Shown one piece after another: positions 45,514 to 55,915 of a stretch of DNA of 64,000 nt. The DNA lies in the NCBI RefSeq assembly GCF_002364335.1, contig NZ_DEXW01000042.1, forward strand, positions 1-64,000. Reading direction: 5' to 3'. Below the pieces are notes generated by a model. The model was not told the origin of the DNA. It made no database searches and worked only from the letters and a program-made list of their open reading frames with translations. Within the stretch, counting starts at the first letter, position 1; each line of letters opens with the position of its first letter. The DNA comes from Winogradskyella sp. UBA3174 (GTDB lineage: Bacteria > Bacteroidota > Bacteroidia > Flavobacteriales > Flavobacteriaceae). The translations under genes and the position numbers were made by a program.

Positions 45514-46767
45514 ATGGCGTATTTATTTACCTCAGAAAGTGTTTCTGAAGGACATCCAGATAAAGTAGCAGATCAAATTAGTGATGCTTTAATAGACAAT
45601 TTTTTAGCCTTTGATCCAGAATCTAAAGTAGCTTGCGAGACTCTAGTTACCACCGGACAAGTTGTACTAGCAGGAGAAGTAAAATCTAACACTTATCTCG
45701 ATGTACAAAAAATTGCAAGAGATACCATCAACAAAATTGGCTATACAAAAAGTGAGTATATGTTTGATGGAAATTCTTGTGGAGTATTTTCTGCAATACA
45801 CGAACAGTCAGAAGATATTAATCGTGGTGTAGATCGTGCTTCTAAAGAAGAACAAGGTGCAGGCGATCAAGGCATGATGTTTGGCTATGCAACGAGTGAA
45901 ACGGATAATTACATGCCATTAGCTTTAGACCTTTCTCATAGAATCTTAAAAGAATTAGCAGAATTACGTCGCGAGAACAAAGCTATTGACTATTTAAGAC
46001 CAGACTCTAAAAGTCAGGTTACCATAGAATATAGCGATGATAATACACCTCAACGTATTGAAGCAATAGTTGTATCTACACAGCATGATGATTTTGATGA
46101 AGATGATACTATGCTAGCTAAAATCAGAAAAGATATTGTTGAAATATTAATTCCTCGAGTTGTGGCTAAATTACCTGAAAATATTCAATCGTTATTTAAT
46201 GATGATATTAAATACCACATAAATCCAACAGGGAAATTTGTGATTGGAGGACCTCACGGAGATACAGGATTAACAGGTCGTAAAATAATTGTGGATACCT
46301 ATGGAGGAAAAGGCGCACATGGTGGTGGAGCATTTTCTGGAAAAGACCCAAGTAAAGTAGACAGAAGTGCAGCTTATGCAACCAGGCATATCGCTAAAAA
46401 CCTTGTAGCTTCAGGTTTATGCGAAGAAGTTTTAGTACAAGTTTCTTATGCGATTGGTGTTGTAGAACCTATGGGAATCTTTATAGATACATACGGAACC
46501 TGTCCTTTCAATTTAACCGATAGTGAAATCGCAAAAAAAGTATCTAGCATATTTGATATGAGACCAGCCGCTATTGAAAGTCGTTTAAAATTAAGACAAC
46601 CAATGTATAGCGAAACCGCGGCTTACGGACACATGGGACGGGATAACGAAGTGGTTAGTAAAACATTTCAACAACCAAATGGAGCACCTGTGACTATGGA
46701 TGTAGAACTTTTCACTTGGGAAAAATTAGACTATTTAGATAAAGTTAAGTCTGCTTTTGATATCTAA
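45514..46767 (+). CDS. metK: S-adenosylmethionine synthetase
   Basis: A 417-residue SAM synthetase joining methionine and ATP. Hallmarks: TSESVSEGHPDKVADQISDA, GAGDQGMMFGYA (hexapeptide), GGPHGDTGLTGRKIIVDTYG and GGAFSGKDPSKVDRSAAY. Length is typical for Bacteroidota. Its leader carries a SAM-binding-type aptamer, so SAM probably represses its own synthesis. A terminator follows. Confidence 0.97.
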   Translation: MAYLFTSESVSEGHPDKVADQISDALIDNFLAFDPESKVACETLVTTGQVVLAGEVKSNTYLDVQKIARDTINKIGYTKSEYMFDGNSCGVFSAIHEQSEDINRGVDRASKEEQGAGDQGMMFGYATSETDNYMPLALDLSHRILKELAELRRENKAIDYLRPDSKSQVTIEYSDDNTPQRIEAIVVSTQHDDFDEDDTMLAKIRKDIVEILIPRVVAKLPENIQSLFNDDIKYHINPTGKFVIGGPHGDTGLTGRKIIVDTYGGKGAHGGGAFSGKDPSKVDRSAAYATRHIAKNLVASGLCEEVLVQVSYAIGVVEPMGIFIDTYGTCPFNLTDSEIAKKVSSIFDMRPAAIESRLKLRQPMYSETAAYGHMGRDNEVVSKTFQQPNGAPVTMDVELFTWEKLDYLDKVKSAFDI

Positions 46768-46791
46768 AAAAGATAAATTAAAATCAACTCA

Positions 46792-46826
46792 AGAACCCTC
46801 ATGATATTATTTATGAGGGTTTCCTT
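46792..46826 (+). terminator. metK terminator
   Basis: Arms AACCCTCAT and ATGAGGGTT with a loop of about 10 bases, followed by TCCTTTTG, 25 bases after the metK stop. Confidence 0.7.
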
Positions 46827-46919
46827 TTGTCGAATATCCTGAAACTTAGGTAGGAGTTTAAATCATACATCTGTTTTATAGTAAATAGATAAACCAAACT
46901 CAATTTAAATCAACACATT

Positions 46920-48740
46920 ATGAACAACATTAAAAAAATCCCAAATCTTATTTTAATGCTATTGTTTTCGCTATTCATTGTTACCTCTTGTCAAAAAGAT
47001 GAAACCAACTCAAGCGGAGGCGAACAACAAGAAAATATTCCAAATACATTTAGCGAATATTTTGGCAATGACATTTCACGAGACTTTCTTGGTAACGTCA
47101 TAGACACCAACAAAAACCCTATTGAAGGAGTTACAATTACCATTGGTAACGAAACAGCAACAACAGACAGCAACGGTGTTTTTATAATTAATAATGCCAA
47201 TGTAAAAGAACGATTTGGTTATGTAAAAGCTGAAAAAGAAGGTTATATTCATGGCTCGCGAGCTGTAGTGCCCTCAAACGGAACAAACAAAGTCACTATA
47301 ATGTTACTGGAAGCTACAGTTGTAGGTACGGTAAATAGCGGAACCGCACAGACAGTAGCCATGGGAGATGGTAGCTCTGTAAGTTTTGAAGGTGATTTTA
47401 TTAAAGAAGATGGCTCTGAATACACTGGTTCTGTAGATGTAATTATGCATCGTTTAGATCCTGCAGATGAGGACATGCCAATGCAAATGCCAGGCATGTT
47501 ATATGCCGAAAATGAAGAAGGCGCAGAACGTATGCTACAAACGTTAGGAATGCTCGCTGTAGAATTAAGAGGAACAAATGGTGAAGATTTAAATTTACCT
47601 GAAGGCTCAAGTTCTGAGATTAGAATTCCTTTAGACCCAAGTCTTATGAGTATTGCACCTACAACAATTCCACTATGGTATTTTGACGAAGTGAATGGGT
47701 ATTGGAAAGAAGAAGGTCTAGCGACTTTGCAAGGCAATATGTATGTTGGTTCAGTATCTCATTTCTCATTTTGGAATTGTGATATCCCAGCCGAAGCAAT
47801 TACACTTTGTATTTCTGTTTTAGATAATCAAGAAAATGCATTAAGCAACTTATATGCAACAATCACAAGTGCAACCTTTGGAACACGAGGTAGTTTTACT
47901 AACGAAAACGGAGAAGTTTGTGGCTTTGTCCCTAGCAACGAAACGTTAGAACTAAATATCTACAGTTATGATTTCTGTGGAAGCGAACCATTATATACAG
48001 AATCCGTTGGACCTTATACTATGGACTCTAATATTTCGGTAATTGTCCCTGACAATACAGATATTATTTCAGAAACAGTTACTGGTAGTTTTAACACTTG
48101 CGATGGTAATTCTATCACAGATGGTTATGTACAATTAACTTATGGCAACCAAACCTACACTAACATTGTTACAAATGGTAGCTTCGAAATCAGCTTATTA
48201 CGTTGTGAGGCAGACAATACGTTTGCGATTAAAGGTTATGACTATATAAACCTTCAAACCACAAGCACTATTAGTTATACATTCACTACAGCATTAACAG
48301 ATATAGGCACTATTAGTGCTTGTGATACTGTTACAGAATTTATACAATACACTATTGATGATAATGACCAAGTGTTCATACTAGAAGGTATTTCTGCCAA
48401 TTTTTATTCTGAAGGACCAAATGCTAATGGACCAAACTTAGATATTTTTGGAAATGGAAATGACCAAGGCACAACATGTTTTTACATATACGGAGTACTT
48501 AACGATCCAGACTATTTAGGAACCTATGATAATTATCTTTTTAATGAAACTGATGATACAGGTTTCTTTATTGGAGAATGTTTAAGTGTTTCAGATACAA
48601 ATAATAATATTACTTACAACTTAAGTACACTCGGTGAGGTTGATGATTATATTGATATCAACTTCTCAGGTTCTTATGAAGATTTCAATAACGTACCACA
48701 TACCATTACTGGTGTTATCCATGTTTTACGCGACCAATAA
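46920..48740 (+). CDS. carboxypeptidase-regulatory-like domain lipoprotein
   Basis: A 606-residue lipoprotein (lipobox FIVTSC, then QKDE). Residues about 50-110 form a carboxypeptidase-regulatory-like beta-sandwich (FLGNVIDTNKNPIEGVTITI, TDSNGVFIINNANV). A large beta-rich region with further Ig-like folds follows; the later repeats include LCISVLDNQENALSNLYATI and SNENGEVCGFV-like turns. No catalytic motif is visible. It is probably a surface or periplasmic structural/binding lipoprotein. A truncated relative follows at 48902. Confidence 0.82.
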   Translation: MNNIKKIPNLILMLLFSLFIVTSCQKDETNSSGGEQQENIPNTFSEYFGNDISRDFLGNVIDTNKNPIEGVTITIGNETATTDSNGVFIINNANVKERFGYVKAEKEGYIHGSRAVVPSNGTNKVTIMLLEATVVGTVNSGTAQTVAMGDGSSVSFEGDFIKEDGSEYTGSVDVIMHRLDPADEDMPMQMPGMLYAENEEGAERMLQTLGMLAVELRGTNGEDLNLPEGSSSEIRIPLDPSLMSIAPTTIPLWYFDEVNGYWKEEGLATLQGNMYVGSVSHFSFWNCDIPAEAITLCISVLDNQENALSNLYATITSATFGTRGSFTNENGEVCGFVPSNETLELNIYSYDFCGSEPLYTESVGPYTMDSNISVIVPDNTDIISETVTGSFNTCDGNSITDGYVQLTYGNQTYTNIVTNGSFEISLLRCEADNTFAIKGYDYINLQTTSTISYTFTTALTDIGTISACDTVTEFIQYTIDDNDQVFILEGISANFYSEGPNANGPNLDIFGNGNDQGTTCFYIYGVLNDPDYLGTYDNYLFNETDDTGFFIGECLSVSDTNNNITYNLSTLGEVDDYIDINFSGSYEDFNNVPHTITGVIHVLRDQ

Positions 48741-48758
48741 AAATAGTATATAAAATTA

Positions 48759-48800
48759 AAAAAGCCTACGATTCTAACGTTATAGAATCGTAGGCTTTTA
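48759..48800 (+). terminator. terminator after lipoprotein gene
   Basis: Long stem AAAGCCTACGATTCTA/TAGAATCGTAGGCTTT with a 6-base loop and U-rich tail. The A-rich 5' flank makes it usable on both strands. Confidence 0.88.
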
Positions 48801-48901
48801 TTTGTGAGAATTTTAACGCAAAAGTTTTAAGGTTTTTTTAAATTTACTCATCATCAATCATCATATCCCTGCTCTAAAACTGCAGAGTATACAATCAAAA
48901 A

Positions 48902-49282
48902 ATGAAATCTATTAAATCAATCTTTAAGGTATTGACTATGTGCCTTATTCTCACTTCAGCTTGTAAAACAGACGGTGATTATTCAGACAATAATACACTA
49001 AATACAAGTCCTAAGTATTTATCTGAATACTTAGGTGAAAATAAATCTAAAGATTTTACTGGCTATATATTAGATGAAAATAAAACCCCTCTTGAGGGTG
49101 CCATCGTTAATGTTCATTTCGCTTCTCTTGAAACAAAAAAGCATGGTTACAAAAACAATACACGAAGCATCATTCCTAGTGACAGTATCATAAGTGTAAA
49201 AATACAATTACAAAAAGAAAGTGATTTGTGCTTGCATTGGTTCTGCAAGCACAATCATTCACTACCTGATCCTAATAATTAA
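48902..49282 (+). CDS. short lipoprotein, truncated paralog of the preceding gene
   Basis: A 126-residue lipoprotein (lipobox LTSAC). It parallels the start of the upstream 606-residue lipoprotein: YLSEYLGENKSKDFTGYILD against TFSEYFGNDISRDFLGNVID, and GYKNNTRSIIPSDSIISVKI against GYIHGSRAVVPSNGTNKVTI. The segment between, which holds the D-S-N-G turn, is shortened, and everything beyond about residue 110 is missing. The C-terminus SDLCLHWFCKHNHSLPDPNN is unrelated. It is either a decayed duplicate or a minimal single-domain lipoprotein. Confidence 0.65.
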   Translation: MKSIKSIFKVLTMCLILTSACKTDGDYSDNNTLNTSPKYLSEYLGENKSKDFTGYILDENKTPLEGAIVNVHFASLETKKHGYKNNTRSIIPSDSIISVKIQLQKESDLCLHWFCKHNHSLPDPNN

Positions 49283-49288
49283 TTACTT

Positions 49289-50845
49289 TTAGTCTTTACC
49301 ACCATCGCGCTGTGGCGAACGTGGTTCTGGCCACGTGCGTTGTTCGCCTGTTCTAGAATTAATAGGTAATATAATTTTTTCTCTAGACGTTTTCTCATCA
49401 TCTTCAGAAGCCATGTAGGCTAAAATTGCAGTTAAAATAGCATTGTTTCTAACATCATCGAATATAATTTTGTCGTAAGTATCTCTGTTGGTATGCCATG
49501 TATAATTCCAATATGACCAGTTCAACGCACTTAAATTAAATGCTGGCGCACCAGCTGCAACAAAAGACGCATTATCAGAACCTCCTCCACTTGGGTTACC
49601 AGGGAAACTAGTTTCAATATGTTTTGTAATATCTCTTGGCACTGCATACAACCAACGCGATAAATAATCATAAGCATGCAAAAAGCCAGCTCCCGAAATA
49701 TTTACAACACGACCTGTCCCGTTATCTTGATTAAATAAAGCTTGCATATTCTCAACAATTTCTGGGTGATCTTCTACAAAAGCACGAGATCCATTTAAAC
49801 CTTGTTCTTCACTTCCCCAATGACCCACCAAAATAGTTCGTTTAGGGTTTGGGTAGTACTTTTTAAGTAAACGCATGGCTTCCATCATTACTAAAGTCCC
49901 AGTACCATTATCTGTTGCGCCTGTTGCTCCATCCCAAGAATCGAAATGTGCTGAGAGAATAATGTATTCTTCTGGTCTTTCTGAACCCTTTATTTCTGCA
50001 ATCGTATTAAATGTTGGTACGCGGCCTAATTCCTTAGATTGTGCAACTATTTTAAGTTTTGGTGTATTGCCAGATTCTGTCATACGATATAACATCGTGT
50101 AATCTTCTAATTCTAAATCTACAGTCGGTATTTTCTTTGTTCTAGCACTAAAAATTTTGTTAACACCAAAACCCCTAGACCAATTACTTGCTACAATACC
50201 AGCAGCACCTGCATCTTCTAATACCGTAATTATAGATCTAGAAGTAAAACCAGTTCTACCAATATTAGTTCGCCATTCTTTAGATTGTGCATTACGCTCA
50301 TCTTTCATTTTTTGAAAAGAGTCTTCCGTTGCAAACTCTTCCCAATTATAATCTGGACGACCTGTTGGTTGTTTCATAGATATTAAAACAAACTTACCTT
50401 TTACCTCTGGTAACCATTTTTGAAAAGACAATGAATCTTTAATATTTTCTGGTAGTGTAATAACATCTGCAGTGATCCCTTTTTCTGAGGTACTTGGATT
50501 CCAAGCCAATTGCATACCACGTAAACTTTGTACACGAGGCGAAATCATATCTATGTGTGTGATGCCACGTTCCCAACCACGCCATTCTCCCCATTTTTCA
50601 TTTCTTGCAGTAACTCCCCAAGATTTATATTTTGCAACAGCCCAATCGTGTGCTTGTCGCATTTGTGGAGTTCCTACTAATCGAGGCCCAATAACATCTA
50701 GCATTTCGTGGCCAAGGTTTTCTAATTGTGAGTTTTCATTGGCTTCTGTAATTATGTTCTCAATAACAGGATTTTTGTCTTGCGCTTGTAAACTACTAAA
50801 GCAAAGACCTAATACTAAAACAGTGGTAAATAATAGTCGTTTCAT
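49289..50845 (-). CDS. M28-family zinc aminopeptidase, exported
   Basis: A 518-residue secreted peptidase. ATG at 50845 starts a signal peptide (LGLCFSSLQAQ); an upstream in-frame start at 50923 would add 26 residues before it and is not preferred. A PA-like insert (about 140-270) precedes the M28 core with metal ligands in LSAHFDSWDGATGATDNGTG, GHWGSEEQGLNGS, and a late His region (YTWHTNRDTYDKI). It probably trims peptides in the periplasm or at the surface. Confidence 0.9.
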   Translation of the reverse strand: MKRLLFTTVLVLGLCFSSLQAQDKNPVIENIITEANENSQLENLGHEMLDVIGPRLVGTPQMRQAHDWAVAKYKSWGVTARNEKWGEWRGWERGITHIDMISPRVQSLRGMQLAWNPSTSEKGITADVITLPENIKDSLSFQKWLPEVKGKFVLISMKQPTGRPDYNWEEFATEDSFQKMKDERNAQSKEWRTNIGRTGFTSRSIITVLEDAGAAGIVASNWSRGFGVNKIFSARTKKIPTVDLELEDYTMLYRMTESGNTPKLKIVAQSKELGRVPTFNTIAEIKGSERPEEYIILSAHFDSWDGATGATDNGTGTLVMMEAMRLLKKYYPNPKRTILVGHWGSEEQGLNGSRAFVEDHPEIVENMQALFNQDNGTGRVVNISGAGFLHAYDYLSRWLYAVPRDITKHIETSFPGNPSGGGSDNASFVAAGAPAFNLSALNWSYWNYTWHTNRDTYDKIIFDDVRNNAILTAILAYMASEDDEKTSREKIILPINSRTGEQRTWPEPRSPQRDGGKD

Positions 50846-50992
50846 GTGTTTATGTTTATTGTTTTTAATGGTAATATGCTGCTCGCTATTAATCATTCCC
50901 TTGAGTGATAAAACTTTTAGCATGCTCGTTTCATTTTTTGTTGGTTTAGATTTTTAAATTACAACTTTTGAGTGGAACGCTATGTTAAAATG

Positions 50993-51030
50993 AAAAAACC
51001 CATTGAAATTTATTTCAATGGGTTTTTAAT
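50993..51030 (-). terminator. terminator of the outer-membrane protein gene
   Basis: Stem AACCCATTGAAA/TTTCAATGGGTT with a short loop and A/T tracts on both sides, 20 bases past the stop of the minus-strand gene. Confidence 0.85.
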
Positions 51031-51047
51031 ATTAAAAATTGTAATTC

Positions 51048-53825
51048 TTACAACGTGTACGTTAATCTAAACGTAACAAATCGTGGTTGTACAAAAGTTT
51101 CTTGGCTAGAAACCGATATATTACCTGCGCTGTTATTAATGTTAGCATCTATATTTAATAAGTTAGACGCTCTTAGAGAATATTCCCATTTAGCATCTCT
51201 TCCTTTTCTATAACGTAATGTTGCATCCCAAGTTTTAAAAGACTCTTTCACAACACCATTATCTTGCTCAGAGAATGTAAAATCTGTAACAAAGGTTAAA
51301 GCATCCCATATATAAGCATCAAAACGAACAGAAGGTGCATGTGTAATAAACGTATTAGAATTAGTTCCTTGTTGACTGTCTCTAATAATATAGTTATATC
51401 TAAACCTAACGTTTGGAGCTTCTCTAAAATTTGTTCGTATTTCGGGACGGTAGCTTTGAGTAAACGTTTCATTCACAGCTGGTTCACCTTGTACAAATTG
51501 ATTATTTAAACTGTAATTAAAGTTAGCGCTTAGACCTGCTCTTATCTTACCAAATGTGCGTTGCCAAGAACCAAAAGCAGTTACACTTTCATCTGCAAAT
51601 TGCGAATTAAAGAAGGTACTGGTTCTAATCACACTCTCGAAGTTAGTTCGTGATCTAATTTGATCAATATTCTTATTGTAAGCTATTCTTGCAACTACAT
51701 TAGTATAATTAAATAAATTAAAACTTCTATAGAATAAACTCACATTATGAGATAAAGCATTCTGTAATTCTGCATTACCAAAACTGATGTTGTTAAAGCT
51801 ATTCAATACCAAACCTTCAGCCAAGCTAGCAACATCTGTAAAGTTATTTGTCATTCTGTAAGTAAACGTTAAACTTTCACTCTTTTTAAATTGAACAAGT
51901 GTTTCAAATTCTGGTAATACCCTAAAGAAATTATCTTCGAATGTTTCACCAAACTGTGTATTTTTATTACCATAAGCATGAAAAGACAAACCAGGTGTAA
52001 ACGTAAATTTACCAGATTTTAATCTGTAGCGTGCACCTAAGTATATATCGCTAAAGTTATACTCTATATCATTAGAATCTAAACCATTGTTAATTGTTGG
52101 TGTTGGGTTAAATAAAGCACCATCATCTAAAAATTGAAAGATATTAGAATTGAAACGCTGATTACTTAAAATAGTACCAAAGGTGATATTGATGTTACTC
52201 TTAGCATTTAAAATATTGTAATAATCTACTTTGGCATCTAATTGGTTGGTTTGTATGCGACGCTCTTGATTAAGATTATAACCAAATTGGTCTTGATCTA
52301 AACCTAAACCTCCAGCTGTTTCATCAAAAGCATCTCTATTGCTAGGATCAGGATCATCATTATTTGTTGGATCATTTACTAGTAGGGCATTGTAAAACGG
52401 ATCTTCGTCACGCAACAAATGTTGAGCTTCTAATGCAAAAATATTATTCTCGTTAAGTGTATAATAATAATTTAAATTCTGATTAATACTATAAGGCTTT
52501 ACCTCCCTCAATTCATTTGTAGCACCAAGAACAGAAGAGAATACATCTTGCTGTTCTTCTTCACTAGAAATACGACCTAATAAATCATAATCTAACTGGT
52601 TATTAGCATTAGGCTTGTAGGCTGCACTTAACTTAGCAATCGCTTGGTTAGTCGCTTCTCTACCCCTCGACACTGTGGTTTCATCTGGCGCAAGACTAGC
52701 AGATTCATCTACACCTATTGTACTTGGATCATCGTCTAATTCTACGTAATCTATAAACCGATCTTCTCGTGTTCTTAATCGGGTACTATTATAAATAACA
52801 AACCCACTTAAATCTAAAGCCTTATTAGGCGCATAGCTAAAGTTAGCTGCACCAAGTTTAGTTACTACCTCTTGTGCATCTCGAAGATTAGTTAAACCAC
52901 CAAGACCGGTACTACCTAAGTTAATATTTGTACCACTAGTGGCACTTGGTCTTCTAAAACCACCTCCAAAGTTTCTTATATCTCTGTTAGTTAATACGAC
53001 TTCCCCTATATTATTCATATCACCAATAAGGTTAATACTATATTTAGGACTGTAATAAAATAGCTTAGGTTGTACCAAGTATAACTCATCATTAGGTGAA
53101 GGTGCTTGTCCACCACCTGCGGTAACATCACCAAACCAGAAATTCTCTTTTCCTTCTTTTAACTTAATATTTATGGCGACGTTATTTTGATTATTTTGAA
53201 CACCACTTAATTGACCAACTTCAGAATAATTTCGTAAAACCTGAATTTTATCTACAGCATTCGAAGGAATGTTTTTTGTAGCTAATTTAGTGTCTCCATC
53301 AAAAAAGTCTTTTCCGTTAACCATCAATTTACTAACGACGTTTCCTTCTACTTCTATTTGCCCATCTGCATTAATCTCAACACCTGGCAATTTTTCTAAA
53401 ATATCTTCTAGTTTACGTTCACTACCATTTTTAAATGAATCTGCATTATAAACAATAGTGTCGCCTCTAATGGTAACAGGCATTTCGTAAGTTAACTCTA
53501 CGGCATCTAGTGCGTTATCTGGCAAAAGCGTAAAGTCTTTTTTGATATCTACTTCTAGTGACGTTACAATCTCATCTAAAGATTTTAAACCAATGTAACT
53601 GACTTGGATTTTATACTTTCCGTTTTTTCCTAACTTCAATACATATTTACCATTTGCATCTGTAATTGCGTAAGACTCAAGACCACTTGTTTCTTGGTTA
53701 ATTGCAATAACGTTAGCCAACTCTAATGGAGTGCCTAGGCTATCTTTTACAACACCTTGCATTTTAATTTGAGCAAAAGAGCTACCTGACACTACTATAA
53801 ATAGTAGTATTAATAATTTTTTCAT
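51048..53825 (-). CDS. outer-membrane beta-barrel protein with carboxypeptidase-like domain
   Basis: A 925-residue outer-membrane protein of the TonB-receptor-like 'outer membrane beta-barrel' family. It has a signal peptide (VVSGSSFAQ), a carboxypeptidase-regulatory-like domain (MQGVVKDSLGTPLELANVIA, about 23-110) and a plug-like domain (IVYNADSFKNGSERKLEDIL, LPGVEINADGQIEVEGNVVS). A large barrel ends in the aromatic strand RFVTFRLTYTL. No clear TonB box is seen. It lies 74 bases downstream of the first of three GLPGLI genes and is probably cotranscribed with them. Confidence 0.88.
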   Translation of the reverse strand: MKKLLILLFIVVSGSSFAQIKMQGVVKDSLGTPLELANVIAINQETSGLESYAITDANGKYVLKLGKNGKYKIQVSYIGLKSLDEIVTSLEVDIKKDFTLLPDNALDAVELTYEMPVTIRGDTIVYNADSFKNGSERKLEDILEKLPGVEINADGQIEVEGNVVSKLMVNGKDFFDGDTKLATKNIPSNAVDKIQVLRNYSEVGQLSGVQNNQNNVAINIKLKEGKENFWFGDVTAGGGQAPSPNDELYLVQPKLFYYSPKYSINLIGDMNNIGEVVLTNRDIRNFGGGFRRPSATSGTNINLGSTGLGGLTNLRDAQEVVTKLGAANFSYAPNKALDLSGFVIYNSTRLRTREDRFIDYVELDDDPSTIGVDESASLAPDETTVSRGREATNQAIAKLSAAYKPNANNQLDYDLLGRISSEEEQQDVFSSVLGATNELREVKPYSINQNLNYYYTLNENNIFALEAQHLLRDEDPFYNALLVNDPTNNDDPDPSNRDAFDETAGGLGLDQDQFGYNLNQERRIQTNQLDAKVDYYNILNAKSNINITFGTILSNQRFNSNIFQFLDDGALFNPTPTINNGLDSNDIEYNFSDIYLGARYRLKSGKFTFTPGLSFHAYGNKNTQFGETFEDNFFRVLPEFETLVQFKKSESLTFTYRMTNNFTDVASLAEGLVLNSFNNISFGNAELQNALSHNVSLFYRSFNLFNYTNVVARIAYNKNIDQIRSRTNFESVIRTSTFFNSQFADESVTAFGSWQRTFGKIRAGLSANFNYSLNNQFVQGEPAVNETFTQSYRPEIRTNFREAPNVRFRYNYIIRDSQQGTNSNTFITHAPSVRFDAYIWDALTFVTDFTFSEQDNGVVKESFKTWDATLRYRKGRDAKWEYSLRASNLLNIDANINNSAGNISVSSQETFVQPRFVTFRLTYTL

Positions 53826-53899
53826 GTTCTGAATATTTTCGTTTGATTGGTTAATAAAACTGCCTACTCACAGCTATTTTATTTAATAAATTGGTATTA

Positions 53900-54796
53900 T
53901 TAGTTTTTTCTACCACCTCTGTTACGACCTCCATACATCTCTCTCATCTCGGCCATTTTCTTAGTAATGATTTCTGTGTATTCTGCTTGCGTTACCACAT
54001 CACCTTTTTCTGGCTTATCAATAGCCTCTTTTTCTTCAGGATTCATTACTATTTTTGTACACAGCATTATAGTATTGTCTGCTTTAACTTCTAAGATTAA
54101 TCCAGGTAAACCCCAATAATCGTCTGGCCCTTGGTTAATCGGAATTTGTGGTGTGTACCAAGCTACTATCTCAATTGTTTTTGGAATTTCTATTTCGCTC
54201 ATTGGATCATCACTTGCACTTGTTGTATCACCAGCCTTGGTAGAATCTTTTGCTTTCTCACCCTCTTTTTTATCATCACCTCCACGTCGTCTCATACTTC
54301 TCCAATCGAACTGGTCTACAGGTTTTGTTGCTGTAGCTTTAAAACAGGTATAATTTCCAATTTGCTTGGTTTCTGTTCCCATAACCCATTCAATGGCTTT
54401 TAACTCGTCTTTAATTAAAAACTGCTTTCCAAAAAATTCTTGATCTTGTAATAACTCTTTAGACTTTACATTTTTATATTTTGGACCACCAGAAAAACTA
54501 CTTCCCATACCACCAAAGCCTCTTCCACCACCTGGTGCAGCTAATTTTTCATCTTCTTTATATACAGACTCCTCTTTATTGAATGTTAGTATGTATTGTT
54601 TTTCGAGAAAACTCTTCATGCGATCTTGCATTCGTTTTTTCTGATCAGGACTCATCTCACGACCTCCCCATTGATCTAAATCCATTGAGGTTTTAGTTTG
54701 GTAATAGGCTTTGCCTTGAAAATCTTGCGCAAAAGAAATAGCACTGATTAACAACGCGACTAGTAATAATGTAATTTTTAAAAATGGTTTTTTCAT
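53900..54796 (-). CDS. GLPGLI family exported protein (copy 1)
   Basis: A 298-residue exported protein with signal peptide (LISAISFAQ). The family core is complete: GKAYYQTKTSMDL, KQIGNYTCFKATA, VAWYTPQIPINQGPDDYWGL and GLPGLILEVKADNTIMLCTK. Inserts are Gly-rich (GGGRGFGGMGSSFSGG) and Lys/Asp-rich. GLPGLI proteins occur only in Bacteroidota as far as I know, and their function is unknown. Next to the outer-membrane barrel gene and two paralogs. Confidence 0.9.
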   Translation of the reverse strand: MKKPFLKITLLLVALLISAISFAQDFQGKAYYQTKTSMDLDQWGGREMSPDQKKRMQDRMKSFLEKQYILTFNKEESVYKEDEKLAAPGGGRGFGGMGSSFSGGPKYKNVKSKELLQDQEFFGKQFLIKDELKAIEWVMGTETKQIGNYTCFKATATKPVDQFDWRSMRRRGGDDKKEGEKAKDSTKAGDTTSASDDPMSEIEIPKTIEIVAWYTPQIPINQGPDDYWGLPGLILEVKADNTIMLCTKIVMNPEEKEAIDKPEKGDVVTQAEYTEIITKKMAEMREMYGGRNRGGRKN

Positions 54797-54934
54797 CGTA
54801 ATAAGTTAATGTTGAATGCAATTTTGAAGTATTTATATCTTCGTTAAAAATGACATAACATGGGTTAAATTATAAATAAGACTACTAAGATGATTAAAAG
54901 TTAATTTTGGCTTCGTTAAACTTGTGTTAATAAA

Positions 54935-55795
54935 TTAACCACGACTTCTTCCCATACGATTATTACGAAATTCTTTCATCTTCTCAACAACAGTCTTTTG
55001 GTAATCTTCCTTTGTAATTTGCTTCCCTTTTTCTGGTGCTATTATTTCTGTTTTTTCTTCAGGATTCATTATTATTTTAGAACACAACATTGTTGTGTCA
55101 CCTGCGCTCACTTCTAATATTAATCCTGGTAATCCCCAAAATTCTGAAGGCCCATGACTTACTGGTATTTGTGGTGAATACCAAGCTACGATTTGTGTCA
55201 TTGGAATTTCTGGCGTTTCGGCTTTAACACCTGTAGAATCGACTTTCGGCTCAGTTCGTCTTATCCTGTCCCATGAAAAATTGTACCATGACAGCTCATC
55301 AGACGGTAATAAAGCGCTTGCTTTGAAACAAGTGTAGTTTCCTATCTGTTTAGTTTCTTTTCCCAATTGCCAGTCAATTGCCTGAAGTTTGTCTTTTACT
55401 AAAAACTTTTTTCCATAAAATTCTTGACTTTGAACCAACTCATTATTTTTAACATTTTTATATGAATCCCCTTGAGTGAAATTTTTTCCCCAAGAATCTG
55501 TAGCTCCAGACATAGCGTCTAGTTTTTCGTCTTCTTTAAAAAATGATTCTTCTTTATTAAAACTCAAAACATACGTTTTTTCTAAGCGACTTTTCATGCG
55601 CGCTTTAACTTGCTTCTTTTGTTCTTCAGTGAATCTTGCTCCCCATCTCCCTAAATCCATTGATGATTTTGCAAAATAATAAGCTTCTCCTTGAAATTCT
55701 TGAACCTCATTTTCAACCACGGGTTCTTTAGTTGATAACATTGACGTTAGAAATGCAAGAGTAAAAAGGCTAATTTTTAGTAGTACTGATTTCAT
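54935..55795 (-). CDS. GLPGLI family exported protein (copy 2)
   Basis: A 286-residue paralog of the neighbouring GLPGLI genes: GEAYYFAKSSMDLGRWGARF, KQIGNYTCFKASALLP, IVAWYSPQIPVSHGPSEFWG and GLPGLILEVSAGDTTMLCSK. Signal peptide at the N-terminus (LAFLTSMLS). It lacks the long Gly-rich insert of copy 1. It is closest to copy 1 (both have the DQWGGRE/DLGRWGAR region). The 138-bp gap to copy 1 holds GTTAA half-sites. Confidence 0.9.
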   Translation of the reverse strand: MKSVLLKISLFTLAFLTSMLSTKEPVVENEVQEFQGEAYYFAKSSMDLGRWGARFTEEQKKQVKARMKSRLEKTYVLSFNKEESFFKEDEKLDAMSGATDSWGKNFTQGDSYKNVKNNELVQSQEFYGKKFLVKDKLQAIDWQLGKETKQIGNYTCFKASALLPSDELSWYNFSWDRIRRTEPKVDSTGVKAETPEIPMTQIVAWYSPQIPVSHGPSEFWGLPGLILEVSAGDTTMLCSKIIMNPEEKTEIIAPEKGKQITKEDYQKTVVEKMKEFRNNRMGRSRG

Positions 55796-55915
55796 GGTAA
55801 ATCGTTTTAAATTGAGTTTTGTTTAACGAATGTAGGCTTTAGATAAACAGACAAGTGTTTGTTTATAATAAAATTAACATTACCATAAAATACTACTAGT
55901 GAAAATCTAAAAATA

